This document shows positions 8,845 to 16,546 of a stretch of 64,000 nt of DNA, one piece after another. How positions within the stretch are numbered: the stretch's first letter is position 1; every line of letters starts with the position of its first letter. Source of the stretch: Chitinophaga dinghuensis (GTDB lineage Bacteria; Bacteroidota; Bacteroidia; Chitinophagales; Chitinophagaceae); assembly GCF_003259435.1 (NCBI RefSeq), contig NZ_QLMA01000003.1, forward strand, positions 1 to 64,000. Direction: 5' to 3'. Position numbers and translations under genes: made by a program. Below the pieces are notes generated by a model. It saw nothing but the letters and a program-made list of their open reading frames with translations, did no database searches and was not told the origin of the DNA.

Positions 8845-10254
8845 ATGACCACATTGAATAAAGTAACCGCCGCACATGTAGCGGCGTTGCGCGAAATAAC
8901 AGGCGAAAAAAATGTGCTGGTGGATGAAGAGAGTCTGGATCGCTATGCACACGATGAAACGGAAGATCTGCACTATTTACCGGAAGTAGTAGTTAAGCCG
9001 GAAACCACAGAACAGGTGAGTAAAATCATGCAGCTTTGCCAGCGTGAATTACTGCCCGTAACTCCCCGTGGCGGCGGTACTGGCCTTAGTGGTGGCGCGC
9101 TTGCACAATTCGGTGGCGTGCTTATTTCCATGGAAAAATTCAATCATATTCTGGATATAGACGAACGTAATCTGCAAGTAACTACCGAACCGGGAGTTAT
9201 CACAGAAGTGCTTCAAAATGCCGTTAAGGAAAAAGGACTGTTTTATCCACCAGATCCAAGTAGTCGCGGTACCTGCTTTATTGGCGGAAATATTGCGGAA
9301 AACTCCGGTGGTCCTAAAGCGGTAAAATACGGTGTGGTAAAGGATTACGTACTCAATCTTGAAATGGTGCTTCCTTCCGGAGAAGTGATCTGGACAGGCG
9401 CCAATGTGCTGAAAAATGCCACCGGATATAATCTGACGCAGTTGGTAGTAGGTAGTGAAGGTACCTTAGGCATAGTGACCAAGATTGTATTGAAACTGAT
9501 TCCGCTTCCAAAGCATGATTTACTGATGCTGGTACCTTTCCGTTCTGCGGAGAGTGCATGTGCAGCGGTGAGCGCTATTTTCCGCGCCGGGTATACGCCC
9601 AGTGCCATGGAGTTTATGGAAAGAGATGCGCTGGACTGGGTGTCTCAGTTCGTACAAAGCAGTACAGTACAGATTCCTGATGATATCCAGGCCCATTTGC
9701 TGATTGAAGTAGACGGCAATTATCCGGAAGTACTGATGCAGGAAATGGAAGGAATTGCCGGTATAGTAGAGGGTTTTGATATCGGTGAAATATTGTTTGC
9801 AGAAGATTCTACCCAGAAGGATGAACTTTGGAAGCTGCGCAGACGCGTGGCAGAAGCAGTGAAAGCGAATTCTGTGTACAAAGAAGAGGATACCGTGGTG
9901 CCAAGAGCAGAACTGCCAGTACTGCTGAAAGGAGTAAAAGATATAGGTCGCAAATATGGTTTCCATTCTGTATGCTACGGGCATGCCGGGGATGGTAACC
10001 TGCATGTGAATATTATACGCGGCGAACTTACCGAAGAACAATGGAACGGTACCCTCACGGAAGGTATACGGGAAATTTTCCAACTGGTGAAACAACTCAA
10101 TGGTACGATCTCCGGTGAGCATGGTATTGGCCTGGTACAGAAAAACTATCTGGATATAGTTTTTGACAGCACTTCCATGAACATTATGAAGCAAATAAAA
10201 CAGATATTTGACCCTAATAATATCCTCAACCGAGGTAAAATATTTGATTGCTAA
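8845..10254 (+). CDS. FAD-linked oxidase, GlcD/D-lactate dehydrogenase family
   Basis: Oxidises a 2-hydroxy acid (glycolate or D-lactate are the family substrates) with FAD. At 469 residues it is the length of GlcD or LDHD without an attached iron-sulphur module. The FAD-binding motif PRGGGTGLSGGA is near residue 74 and the PCMH-type fold continues with PPDPSS, ENSGGPKAVKYG and GSEGTLGIVT. The C-terminal domain carries YGHAGDGNLHVN near 376 and SGEHGIG. No GlcE/GlcF partner is adjacent, so the electron acceptor is unknown and the substrate cannot be fixed. A small beta-barrel-like protein follows 10 nt downstream. Confidence 0.92.
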   Translation: MTTLNKVTAAHVAALREITGEKNVLVDEESLDRYAHDETEDLHYLPEVVVKPETTEQVSKIMQLCQRELLPVTPRGGGTGLSGGALAQFGGVLISMEKFNHILDIDERNLQVTTEPGVITEVLQNAVKEKGLFYPPDPSSRGTCFIGGNIAENSGGPKAVKYGVVKDYVLNLEMVLPSGEVIWTGANVLKNATGYNLTQLVVGSEGTLGIVTKIVLKLIPLPKHDLLMLVPFRSAESACAAVSAIFRAGYTPSAMEFMERDALDWVSQFVQSSTVQIPDDIQAHLLIEVDGNYPEVLMQEMEGIAGIVEGFDIGEILFAEDSTQKDELWKLRRRVAEAVKANSVYKEEDTVVPRAELPVLLKGVKDIGRKYGFHSVCYGHAGDGNLHVNIIRGELTEEQWNGTLTEGIREIFQLVKQLNGTISGEHGIGLVQKNYLDIVFDSTSMNIMKQIKQIFDPNNILNRGKIFDC

Positions 10255-10264
10255 AAAAAGATAT

Positions 10265-10870
10265 ATGAAGAAGCTGCTGTTAAGTTTGTTTCTCCTGGCG
10301 GGCATGCAAGTGACGTATGCTCAATATTATAAAACAGACACCCTCAGACGGCCTCCTGTTCAAGGTGGCTTTGATCCCAGCAAATTAATTCTGGGAGGCG
10401 CTGTGGGCGCTGTTTTCGGAGACTATACCAATGTGAATATTTCTCCACTGGCGGGATATCGGTTCAACAACTATGTGGCGGCCGGTATTAACATCAACGG
10501 ACAGTATGGCCAGAATCGTTACAGAGATTATTATGGTAATACTACTCAGCGCGACACCTACACCATTTTAGGCGGTGGCGTTTGGGGCCGTGTTTACCCT
10601 ATTCCACAACTGTTTGCACATGTGCAGCCGGAATACAATTCCATCTCTCAGAAAACGACTTACTACTACGATAATACAGGGGCATACAAGCCTAGCACTT
10701 TCAAAAGCAACTACGTAGTTCCCAGTCTCCTCCTGGGCGCCGGTTATACCCAGGGTGTAGGCGGTCGGGTAGGTATCAGCTTCTCCATTCTTTACGATGT
10801 GCTGCAAGACAGCCGTTCTCCTTACAATAACAGTCTTATATACAGAGCAGGCGTAGGTCTGGGCTTCTAA
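10265..10870 (+). CDS. Small putative outer membrane beta-barrel protein, unknown function
   Basis: 201 residues starting MKKLLLSLFLLAGMQVTYAQ, a clear signal peptide. The mature part alternates aromatic and polar residues in short strands, ends in a phenylalanine (GVGLGF) and has Gly-rich turns such as LILGGAVGAVFGDY. This looks like an 8-stranded outer membrane barrel, but I cannot assign a family. ATG 10265 was chosen because the longer frame from 10208 overlaps the upstream gene and would hide the signal peptide. The 10-nt gap suggests co-transcription with the FAD oxidase. A strong hairpin covers the stop codon. Confidence 0.8.
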   Translation: MKKLLLSLFLLAGMQVTYAQYYKTDTLRRPPVQGGFDPSKLILGGAVGAVFGDYTNVNISPLAGYRFNNYVAAGININGQYGQNRYRDYYGNTTQRDTYTILGGGVWGRVYPIPQLFAHVQPEYNSISQKTTYYYDNTGAYKPSTFKSNYVVPSLLLGAGYTQGVGGRVGISFSILYDVLQDSRSPYNNSLIYRAGVGLGF

Positions 10871-10880
10871 GCCCAGACCT
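10855..10880 (+). terminator. Hairpin enclosing the stop codon
   Basis: AGGTCTGGGCT (10855-10865) and AGCCCAGACCT (10870-10880) pair perfectly with a 4-nt loop. The TAA stop (10868-10870) lies at the loop. A second small hairpin follows at 10881-10896 (CTGTTT/AAACAG). No T-run follows, so it may stabilise the 3' end rather than terminate. Confidence 0.5.
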
Positions 10881-10950
10881 CTGTTTGTAAAAACAGATTA
10901 ACCCTATGTTAAATGTTTATAAAGGCTAAACTTTATTTTAACCGGTGTAT

Positions 10951-10958
10951 TACCTTTG
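10951..10958 (+). promoter_or_regulatory. -7 box of the phosphonatase-like gene
   Basis: TACCTTTG, exact TAnnTTTG, 23 nt before the ATG at 10982. It is probably the promoter of the HAD hydrolase/FAD oxidoreductase pair. Confidence 0.6.
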
Positions 10959-10981
10959 TCCTGTAATTAATACATAGACAG

Positions 10982-11659
10982 ATGGGAATACAGTTAGCTG
11001 TTTTTGATATTGCAGGAACGACCCTGCATGATGAGTCGAATGTTGCGCAGGTATTGCAGCATGCGATAAAAACTGCCGGTGTGGATGTTACACTGGATGA
11101 AGTAAATGAGGTGATGGGATATGCCAAGCCTTTTGCGATTCGTTACCTGCTCCGTGAAAAACAGGACCCCCGCCATGCGGATGATCAGTTTATCCATTCG
11201 TTGCACGAAATCTTCGTGACGAATATGAAATCTCACTACGCTACCAGTCCTGCTGTTCGTGAAAAAGAGGGTGTTTCCGAAGTATTCGCCGCTCTGAAAC
11301 AGAAAGGTATTAAAATAGCCCTGGATACAGGTTTTGACAGAGATATCACCAATGTAATCCTGCAACGTACAGGCTGGCAGGAAAAAGGCTTGATTGATGC
11401 AGTGGCCACCAGCGATGAAGTACCGCACGGACGTCCATATCCATATATGATTTATCGTTTGATGGAGCAGCTGGAAATAGGCGCTGTTGCGGCGGTTGCG
11501 AAAATCGGCGACACCACCTCCGATCTGGAAGAAGGCACCAATGCAGGTTGCAGCGTAGTAGCCGGAGTTACCACCGGCGCTTATTCCCGCGAGGAATTAG
11601 CGAAAGGTCCGCATACGCACCTAATCTCCAACCTAGACGAATTACTTACCATCATCTAA
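10982..11659 (+). CDS. Phosphonatase-like HAD hydrolase (TIGR03351-type)
   Basis: 225-residue HAD-superfamily hydrolase of the PhnX-like clade. Motif I is DIAGTTLHDE near residue 9, with the two catalytic aspartates of ordinary HADs reduced to D-x-A as in phosphonatase. Motif II region is ALDTGFDRD, then the conserved VATSDEVPHGRPYPYMIY typical of phosphonatase relatives, and motif III/IV is KIGDTTSDLEEG. True PhnX cleaves phosphonoacetaldehyde to acetaldehyde and phosphate. Members of this side clade are found beside a DadA-like FAD oxidoreductase, as here (gap 18 nt), which argues for a phosphonate substrate. The exact substrate is not determined by the sequence. Confidence 0.85.
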   Translation: MGIQLAVFDIAGTTLHDESNVAQVLQHAIKTAGVDVTLDEVNEVMGYAKPFAIRYLLREKQDPRHADDQFIHSLHEIFVTNMKSHYATSPAVREKEGVSEVFAALKQKGIKIALDTGFDRDITNVILQRTGWQEKGLIDAVATSDEVPHGRPYPYMIYRLMEQLEIGAVAAVAKIGDTTSDLEEGTNAGCSVVAGVTTGAYSREELAKGPHTHLISNLDELLTII

Positions 11660-11677
11660 AAATATTCACCGCAGCTC

Positions 11678-12817
11678 ATGCAACAACAACAGGCAGAAGT
11701 AGCCGTAATCGGCGCCGGTATTGTAGGTCTGGCAATGGCATATAAACTGGCTAAACAGGGAAGAAAGGTCGTATTGTTTGAAAGGAACAGCAAAGCTATC
11801 AGCGCATCTATCAGGAACTTTGGATTAGTTTGGCCTATCGGCCAGACGGCTGGTAAAATGTATAACAGGGCTATGCACAGCAGGGAAACCTGGCTGGAGT
11901 TGGCTGCTGCTACAGGTATCCAATGTCAGCCTACCGGATCATTGCATCTGGTATACGAACAGGATGAACTGGCGGTACTGGAAGAATTCACCGGTAACGC
12001 AGCTGCAAATGGTTATGATTGCGAACTGATTACTCCTGCGAACATCGGAAAATATACGCAGGCTGTAAAAACCGAAGGCTTACTCGGCGCCATGTGGAGT
12101 AAGACAGAAATGACGGTGAACCCACGCCAGGCAAGCGCTGGAATCGCACAGTATCTGGGTGAGAAAATGAATGTGACCCTTCGTTTTAATACCGCAGTAA
12201 ATGCGATCAACATGCCTTTCATCGAAACAAAAGAGGAGAAATGGAAAGTGGATCAGGTGTATGTATGTAGTGGGGCCGACTTCGAAACGCTGTATCCTGC
12301 TGAGTTTGCGCAAGCATATATCACCAAGTGCAAATTGCAGATGATGCGTACCGTACCTCAACCAGGTAACTGGCAACTGGGGCCTGCGCTTTGTGCTGGT
12401 CTTACATTGCTGCATTATGCTTCTTTCAATAGCTGTATTAGCCTCGATGCGGTAAAACAACGTGTGGAAAAGGAAATGCCGGAATATATGAAATGGGGTA
12501 TTCACCTGTTAATTTCCCAGAATGGAGCAGGAGAACTGACTATCGGGGATTCCCATGAGTATGGTCCTGATTTCGAACCATTTGATAAGACATTTATCAA
12601 TGACCTGATTCTGAAATATATGCATACTTTCCTCCAGGCTCCGGAATATACTATTCAGGAGCAATGGCATGGCATCTATCCGAAATTGAAAAACGGTAAA
12701 ACGGATCTGGTTTTCTCTCCGGAAAAAGATGTAACCATCGTGAATGGCCTTGGTGGTGCGGGTATGACATTGTCATTTGGTCTTGCCGAAGAAATCACGA
12801 AAGGCACTTATCAATAA
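11678..12817 (+). CDS. FAD-dependent oxidoreductase, phosphonate-associated (TIGR03364-type)
   Basis: 379-residue DadA/DAO-fold flavoenzyme. The N-terminal dinucleotide-binding motif VIGAGIVGLAMAYKLAKQG is at residues ~10-28, followed by VVLFERN. The substrate domain contains NFGLVWPIGQ and TEMTVNPRQA, and the C-terminus has the FAD-closing NGLGGAGMTLSFGLAEE. The clade is known from phosphonate gene neighbourhoods, where it is thought to act oxidatively on aminoethylphosphonate-type amines to feed a phosphonoacetaldehyde hydrolase. It sits 18 nt after the phosphonatase-like HAD gene, so the two probably form one operon and one short pathway. No phosphonate transporter is in the window. A generic amino-acid oxidase role is the alternative. 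Confidence 0.85.
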   Translation: MQQQQAEVAVIGAGIVGLAMAYKLAKQGRKVVLFERNSKAISASIRNFGLVWPIGQTAGKMYNRAMHSRETWLELAAATGIQCQPTGSLHLVYEQDELAVLEEFTGNAAANGYDCELITPANIGKYTQAVKTEGLLGAMWSKTEMTVNPRQASAGIAQYLGEKMNVTLRFNTAVNAINMPFIETKEEKWKVDQVYVCSGADFETLYPAEFAQAYITKCKLQMMRTVPQPGNWQLGPALCAGLTLLHYASFNSCISLDAVKQRVEKEMPEYMKWGIHLLISQNGAGELTIGDSHEYGPDFEPFDKTFINDLILKYMHTFLQAPEYTIQEQWHGIYPKLKNGKTDLVFSPEKDVTIVNGLGGAGMTLSFGLAEEITKGTYQ

Positions 12818-12842
12818 GAACGTCTGTATTTACAAAGTGTGA

Positions 12843-12883
12843 AATGTCCTGTGGTATGCAATATTTGCATGCTGCGGGACATT
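12843..12883 (+). terminator. Stable hairpin after the FAD oxidoreductase gene
   Basis: AATGTCCTGTGGTATGCAA (12843-12861) pairs along its length with TTGCATGCTGCGGGACATT (12865-12883) with a few G-U pairs and one mismatch. There is no T-run. It may end the phosphonate operon or protect its 3' end. Confidence 0.55.
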
Positions 12884-12973
12884 CATCGTTATTATAATCG
12901 TTACTATACTTAGTGTATAAACGAAAAACATAAATTAGGTTATTGCATAAATATGCAATAAATTAATTGCTGG

Positions 12974-13120
12974 TTAACCGTTGTGAACATTCTGGTCTAT
13001 TTTTTCCTACAGCCAAGCCAGCTTTAGCTAAACGATTCTGCAGCATTGAAAAAACTTTGCTGCACGTTCATAACGTGTTAAATGGAAAGCAGGTTTCTTT
13101 TAAGTTACCTGCTTTTTTTT
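12974..13120 (+). ncRNA. Candidate structured non-coding RNA with its own terminator
   Basis: A long-range stem closes the element: TTAAC-C-GTTGTGAAC (12974-12988) pairs with GTTCATAAC-GT-GTTAA (13066-13081), including one G-U pair. Inside it GCAGCA (13040-13045) pairs with TGCTGC (13058-13063). Seven bases after the closing stem comes a canonical terminator: AAAGCAGGT (13086-13094), ACCTGCTTT (13107-13115) and an 8-T tail. No protein is encoded and no gene precedes that terminator closely, so an RNA of about 150 nt is the simplest reading. I cannot assign it to a known family; a 6S-like RNA is one possibility. A promoter was not clearly identified. Confidence 0.4.
13086..13120 (+). terminator. 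Rho-independent terminator of the candidate RNA
   Basis: Stem AAAGCAGGT/ACCTGCTTT, 12-nt loop, followed by an uninterrupted T-run to 13121. Confidence 0.75.
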
Positions 13121-13215
13121 TCTCGCAAAGGGCGCAAAGAAATGGCGCAAAGACGCGGGGGCGCCTGCGGCGCTGGTGGTTTTGCTCGCAGAGCAGCAAG
13201 GCAGCAAAGCAGCAT
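13121..13215 (+). repeat. Left arm of a large inverted repeat (CGCAAAG/GCAGCA words)
   Basis: Begins TCTCGCAAAGGGCGCAAAG, continues with AAATGGCGCAAAGACGC, GGCGCCTG, GGTTTTGCTCGCAGAGCAGCA and ends GCAGCAAAGCAGCAT. It aligns over its whole length, with small gaps, to the reverse complement of 13368-13454. Confidence 0.8.
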
Positions 13216-13300
13216 AAGATTGTGTTTTGTTGTTTTTAAGGAATATTTTTTTGATGCTGTTGCTGACAGTAAGCTCCCTCTTTATTTAATTCTATTTTTT

Positions 13301-13340
13301 TACTCTATTCTATCCTACTCTATTCTATCCTACTCTATTT
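13301..13340 (+). repeat. Short tandem repeat (15-bp unit TACTCTATTCTATCC)
   Basis: Two perfect copies and a partial third lie in the spacer of the inverted repeat. Only T, A and C occur in the unit. Confidence 0.75.
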
Positions 13341-13367
13341 TATTTTACACTATCACTCAAATTTCAT

Positions 13368-13454
13368 TGCTGCTTTGCTGCTCTGCTGCTCTGCGAGCAA
13401 AAAAAACCGCTTCTATCAGGCGCCTTTGCGTCATTTCTTTGCGTCTTTGCGTGA
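13368..13454 (-). repeat. Right arm of the large inverted repeat
   Basis: On the minus strand it reads TCACGCAAAGACGCAAAG, AAATGACGCAAAG, GGCGCCTG, GGTTTTTTTTGCTCGCAGAGCAGCA and GCAGCAAAGCAGCA, matching the left arm block by block. The arms are about 90 bp with a spacer of about 150 bp. Confidence 0.8.
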
Positions 13455-13493
13455 AAAAATTCCCTAAATTGAGCAAAGCATAAATATTAAAGC

Positions 13494-14192
13494 ATGAATG
13501 ATAGACTAAAGAATCTTAAGGAAAGAGATTGGACGGAAACTCGAGCTCATTCAAGTTGGCAAATATTCAAAATCATGGCGGAATTCGTGGATGGTTTTGA
13601 ATCTCTCGCGAAAATAGGCCCCTGCATCTCTATATTTGGATCTGCCCGTACCAAACCAGGTAATCGTTATTATGATCTGGCAGAGGAAATCGCTTTCCGC
13701 TTGTCGGAAGAGGGATTTGGTATCATTACCGGTGGTGGTCCTGGTGTGATGGAAGCCTCTAACAAAGGTGCGCAACGTGCCGGTGGTAAATCCGTAGGAG
13801 CAAATATTACACTGCCACACGAACAGAATCCGAATCCGTTCATCGATAACGACAAACGCCTGAACTTTGATTATTTCTTTGTTCGGAAGGTGATGTTCAC
13901 CAAATACTCACAGGGCTTCGTGATGATGCCTGGGGGATTTGGTACGATGGATGAATTTTTTGAAGTAGCGACCCTGATCCAAACCAGGAAGATGGAAGAA
14001 ACGCCGATGGTACTCGTAGGTAGGGAATACTGGAGTGGCCTGCTGGACTGGATTCGCAATACCATGTTGGAAAAAGAACATAATATTGGTCCGGATGACC
14101 TTGGATTATTACAGCTGTTTGATACGGCAGATGAGGTAGTGGAATACTTCCGTGTATTCTACACCACCAACAAACTCCGGCCGAATTTCTAA
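13494..14192 (+). CDS. LOG family protein (TIGR00730-type nucleotide-binding protein)
   Basis: 232 residues with the Rossmann-like LOG fold. The diagnostic motif PGGFGTMDEFFE is near residue 146 and GGGPGVMEASNKGA near 79. Family members act as phosphoribohydrolases on nucleoside 5'-monophosphates, characterised best as cytokinin-activating LOG enzymes; in bacteria the physiological role is often unknown. Start at ATG 13494. The gene stands alone between the repeat region and a terminator at 14202. Confidence 0.9.
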   Translation: MNDRLKNLKERDWTETRAHSSWQIFKIMAEFVDGFESLAKIGPCISIFGSARTKPGNRYYDLAEEIAFRLSEEGFGIITGGGPGVMEASNKGAQRAGGKSVGANITLPHEQNPNPFIDNDKRLNFDYFFVRKVMFTKYSQGFVMMPGGFGTMDEFFEVATLIQTRKMEETPMVLVGREYWSGLLDWIRNTMLEKEHNIGPDDLGLLQLFDTADEVVEYFRVFYTTNKLRPNF

Positions 14193-14201
14193 TATTCTCC
14201 C

Positions 14202-14272
14202 GCCTGACAAAGGCTTTAAACGCCATAGTTTCGCATAAACAGCGGTACTGTGGCGTTATCTTTTTATCAGGC
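14202..14272 (+). terminator. Terminator after the LOG gene (nested hairpins)
   Basis: The inner stem AACGCCATAGT (14219-14229) pairs with ACTGTGGCGTT (14247-14257) with one G-T pair, followed by ATCTTTTT. Outer GCCTGA/TCAGGC sequences (about 14202 and 14267) can pair as well. Confidence 0.65.
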
Positions 14273-14313
14273 ACATTGTAAAAGGCAGGTGTTCAAAGCT
14301 TAAGGGTTTTCTT

Positions 14314-14321
14314 TAGCTTTG
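14314..14321 (+). promoter_or_regulatory. -7 box of the O-methyltransferase promoter
   Basis: TAGCTTTG, exact TAnnTTTG, 14 nt before the ATG at 14336. Confidence 0.6.
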
Positions 14322-14335
14322 CAGAAATTTTATAT

Positions 14336-14977
14336 ATGGAGCTGATACCAGTAGCTGTGGAGCAATTTTCAGAGAAATACACTACCCCCGAAAATGAAGC
14401 AATGTATAAGTTGCATCGGGAAACATATCTGAAAGTAGAATTGCCGCATATGCTGAGTGGTCAGGTGCAGGGGCAGTTTCTCAGTATGGTAAGCCATATG
14501 ATTCGCCCGATGCGCGTACTGGAACTGGGAACCTACACAGGATATTCCGCTATTTGTCTGGCACAGGGCTTGCAGCCTGGCGGCATACTGCATACAGTGG
14601 ATATCAATGAGGAGTTGGAAGCGCTCTGTCAGAAATACTGGGAGCTGACTGGTACTGCAGATAAAATTAAAATGCACATAGGCAAGGCCGCAAACGTGGT
14701 GGCATCGCTGGATGAAGTATTTGATCTCGTATTTATTGATGCCGATAAAGCAGGATACGAGCATTATTACGACCTGGTTTGGGAGAAACTGAGACCAGGC
14801 GGATTCATACTGGCAGATAATGTTTTATACCATGGCCAGGTACTGCTTCCTGCAGATCAGCAAGGAAGTCAGGCCAAAGCAATGGTGAAATTCTGTGAGA
14901 AAGTGTTGGCTGATGACCGTGCAGAACAGGTGTTGCTGACTATCCGCGATGGCGTATTGCTGATCCGGAAGAAGTAA
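14336..14977 (+). CDS. Class I SAM O-methyltransferase (COMT/YrrM type)
   Basis: 213 residues. SAM-binding motif LELGTYTGYSAICLAQ is near residue 62, the acidic loop HTVDINEE follows, and LVFIDADKAGYEHYYDL near 131 is the metal-binding region typical of catechol and caffeoyl-CoA O-methyltransferases; LADNVLYHGQV completes the signature. The substrate cannot be read from the sequence. The glucosaminidase gene starts 38 nt downstream on the same strand. Confidence 0.9.
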   Translation: MELIPVAVEQFSEKYTTPENEAMYKLHRETYLKVELPHMLSGQVQGQFLSMVSHMIRPMRVLELGTYTGYSAICLAQGLQPGGILHTVDINEELEALCQKYWELTGTADKIKMHIGKAANVVASLDEVFDLVFIDADKAGYEHYYDLVWEKLRPGGFILADNVLYHGQVLLPADQQGSQAKAMVKFCEKVLADDRAEQVLLTIRDGVLLIRKK

Positions 14978-15015
14978 ACGCCACTATGAAAAACGCCCAT
15001 TAAATTCAACAATAC

Positions 15016-16494
15016 ATGCAGGTAAAAAAATTCTTGCTGTTGGTTACCTTTATTCTAGGCGCCGCTACCCTAGCGGAAGCCCAGAAGATGACGACCCAGC
15101 AATACATTGCCATCTATAAGCAAGTTGCCATCGAAGAGCAACGCCGTACAGGCGTTCCTGCTGCCATCACACTGGCGCAGGGTGTTGTGGAAACGCAATC
15201 CGGCAACGGTACACTGTGTTTGCAATCCAATAACCACTTCGGTATTAAATGTAAAAATAACTGGACAGGGAAAACCATCCGTTATGATGATGATGAGGCG
15301 CAGGAGTGTTTTCGTGTATACGAAACCGCAAGAGAATCCTATAAAGACCACTCCGATTTCCTTCGTAACAATCCCCGCTATGCCTTCCTTTTCCAGTTCG
15401 ATGGAGATGATTATAAATCCTGGGCATATGGCCTGAAACAGGCAGGATATGCTACCAATAAAACTTATCCACAACAACTGATCAAGGTGATTGAGGATAA
15501 TAACTTACAGAAATATTCCCTCATCGCTCTTGGTAAAGCGGCGCCAGAAGCGGATGCTGAGACTGGGGGAGACGTCATTGCCGGTAACGGCGGCGGTTCC
15601 AAACCAAGCGGCTCCGTAGGACAATCAGGCAACAATAACAGTTCCGCTACCAAGCCTCCTCGCAGCAGCAAACCTGTAGCTGGAAATTATCCTAAAGGAG
15701 TTTTCGAAATTAACGGCCGTAAAGTTATTTTTGCCAAAGCTGGGACCTCCCTGATTGCACTCGCCAGTCAGCGCGATATCCGCCTCAGCAAACTGGTTCG
15801 CTTCAATGACCTGCCGGGAGATGGCCCTCTGAAGAAAGATATGATTATCTTCCTGCAGAAGAAAGGCAAAAAAGGTAGTAAAGATACCCATATCGTTGCC
15901 AAAGGAGAATCCTTACACGATGTGTCTCAGACAGAAGGCGTGATGTTGAAATGGCTGCGTCGGAGAAATAAACTGCATGAAGGCGAAGAACCTGCTGCTG
16001 GTCAGCAACTGGCATTAACCGGCTTCTCTTCCAATACGCCTGCACTGGCAAAGAATACCCGCTATCAGGAAGAGGAGGAAGAAGAAGAGTATGTGGCGCC
16101 TAAAAAAGTGGAAATACCACGCCAGGAACCAAGCAGACAAGGCGGAGTAGCCTCCGTTCCTCCTTCCAGGAAACCGGAACAGGAAACAACAGGCGGTATT
16201 CCGGTGGCAATGATAGAAGATCTGAAGAAGAACGGAGAAGTTACAACGAATAATCCGCCGGCTAAAGCTACAATGCCTAAGCCGGTACCAGTAGAGCCTG
16301 CTACAACACCTACACCAGCGCCGGTGAAGAAGCCGTCCGCCGGAACGCAACAGCAGTTCCATGAGGTGCAGCCTAAAGAAACGCTCTACGCTATAGCTAA
16401 AATGTATAATACGACTGTAACACAGTTACAGGAATGGAATAATTTGCAAGGCAATGACATCAAAATAGGTCAACGCCTGCTTGTGGGAAAATAA
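15016..16494 (+). CDS. Secreted glucosaminidase with LysM domains (peptidoglycan hydrolase)
   Basis: 492 residues. A signal peptide (cleavage near LAEAQ) is followed by a GH73/FlgJ-type glucosaminidase domain at roughly residues 30-165, with the expected catalytic glutamate E59 in GVVETQSGNG and the conserved NNHFGIKC. A Gly/Ser/Pro-rich linker leads to two degenerate LysM-like segments (about 235-335), then a Pro/Thr/Glu-rich stretch and a clear C-terminal LysM (FHEVQPKETLYAIAKMYNTT, 448-491). It should cleave glycan strands in the periplasm during growth or division. The low-complexity run of glutamates near residue 355 is probably a spacer. Confidence 0.92.
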   Translation: MQVKKFLLLVTFILGAATLAEAQKMTTQQYIAIYKQVAIEEQRRTGVPAAITLAQGVVETQSGNGTLCLQSNNHFGIKCKNNWTGKTIRYDDDEAQECFRVYETARESYKDHSDFLRNNPRYAFLFQFDGDDYKSWAYGLKQAGYATNKTYPQQLIKVIEDNNLQKYSLIALGKAAPEADAETGGDVIAGNGGGSKPSGSVGQSGNNNSSATKPPRSSKPVAGNYPKGVFEINGRKVIFAKAGTSLIALASQRDIRLSKLVRFNDLPGDGPLKKDMIIFLQKKGKKGSKDTHIVAKGESLHDVSQTEGVMLKWLRRRNKLHEGEEPAAGQQLALTGFSSNTPALAKNTRYQEEEEEEEYVAPKKVEIPRQEPSRQGGVASVPPSRKPEQETTGGIPVAMIEDLKKNGEVTTNNPPAKATMPKPVPVEPATTPTPAPVKKPSAGTQQQFHEVQPKETLYAIAKMYNTTVTQLQEWNNLQGNDIKIGQRLLVGK

Positions 16495-16546
16495 GAGCCA
16501 TCTTTTTGGCGCTTTCAATTGTTTAAACTGGAAATGAGTAGTATTT

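Larger units (their letters stand above)
12818..13493. other. 676-bp gene-free region with structured elements
   Basis: Contains, in order, a hairpin (12843-12883), a candidate structured RNA with terminator (12974-13120), the left arm of a large inverted repeat (13121-13215), a 15-bp T-rich tandem repeat (about 13301-13340) and the right arm (13368-13454). Open frames here are short, built from repeats and without recognisable protein sequence. Confidence 0.8.

Noticed and set aside
13121..13454. Insertion sequence or MITE with defined termini
   Set aside because: The inverted repeat is large and built from internal words, but I found no target-site duplication or transposase; kept as a repeat, not called a mobile element.
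12967..13483. Two open frames of 90 and 133 codons in the gene-free region
   Set aside because: They run through the terminator, the inverted repeat and the T/A/C-rich tandem repeat; composition and content are those of the repeats.
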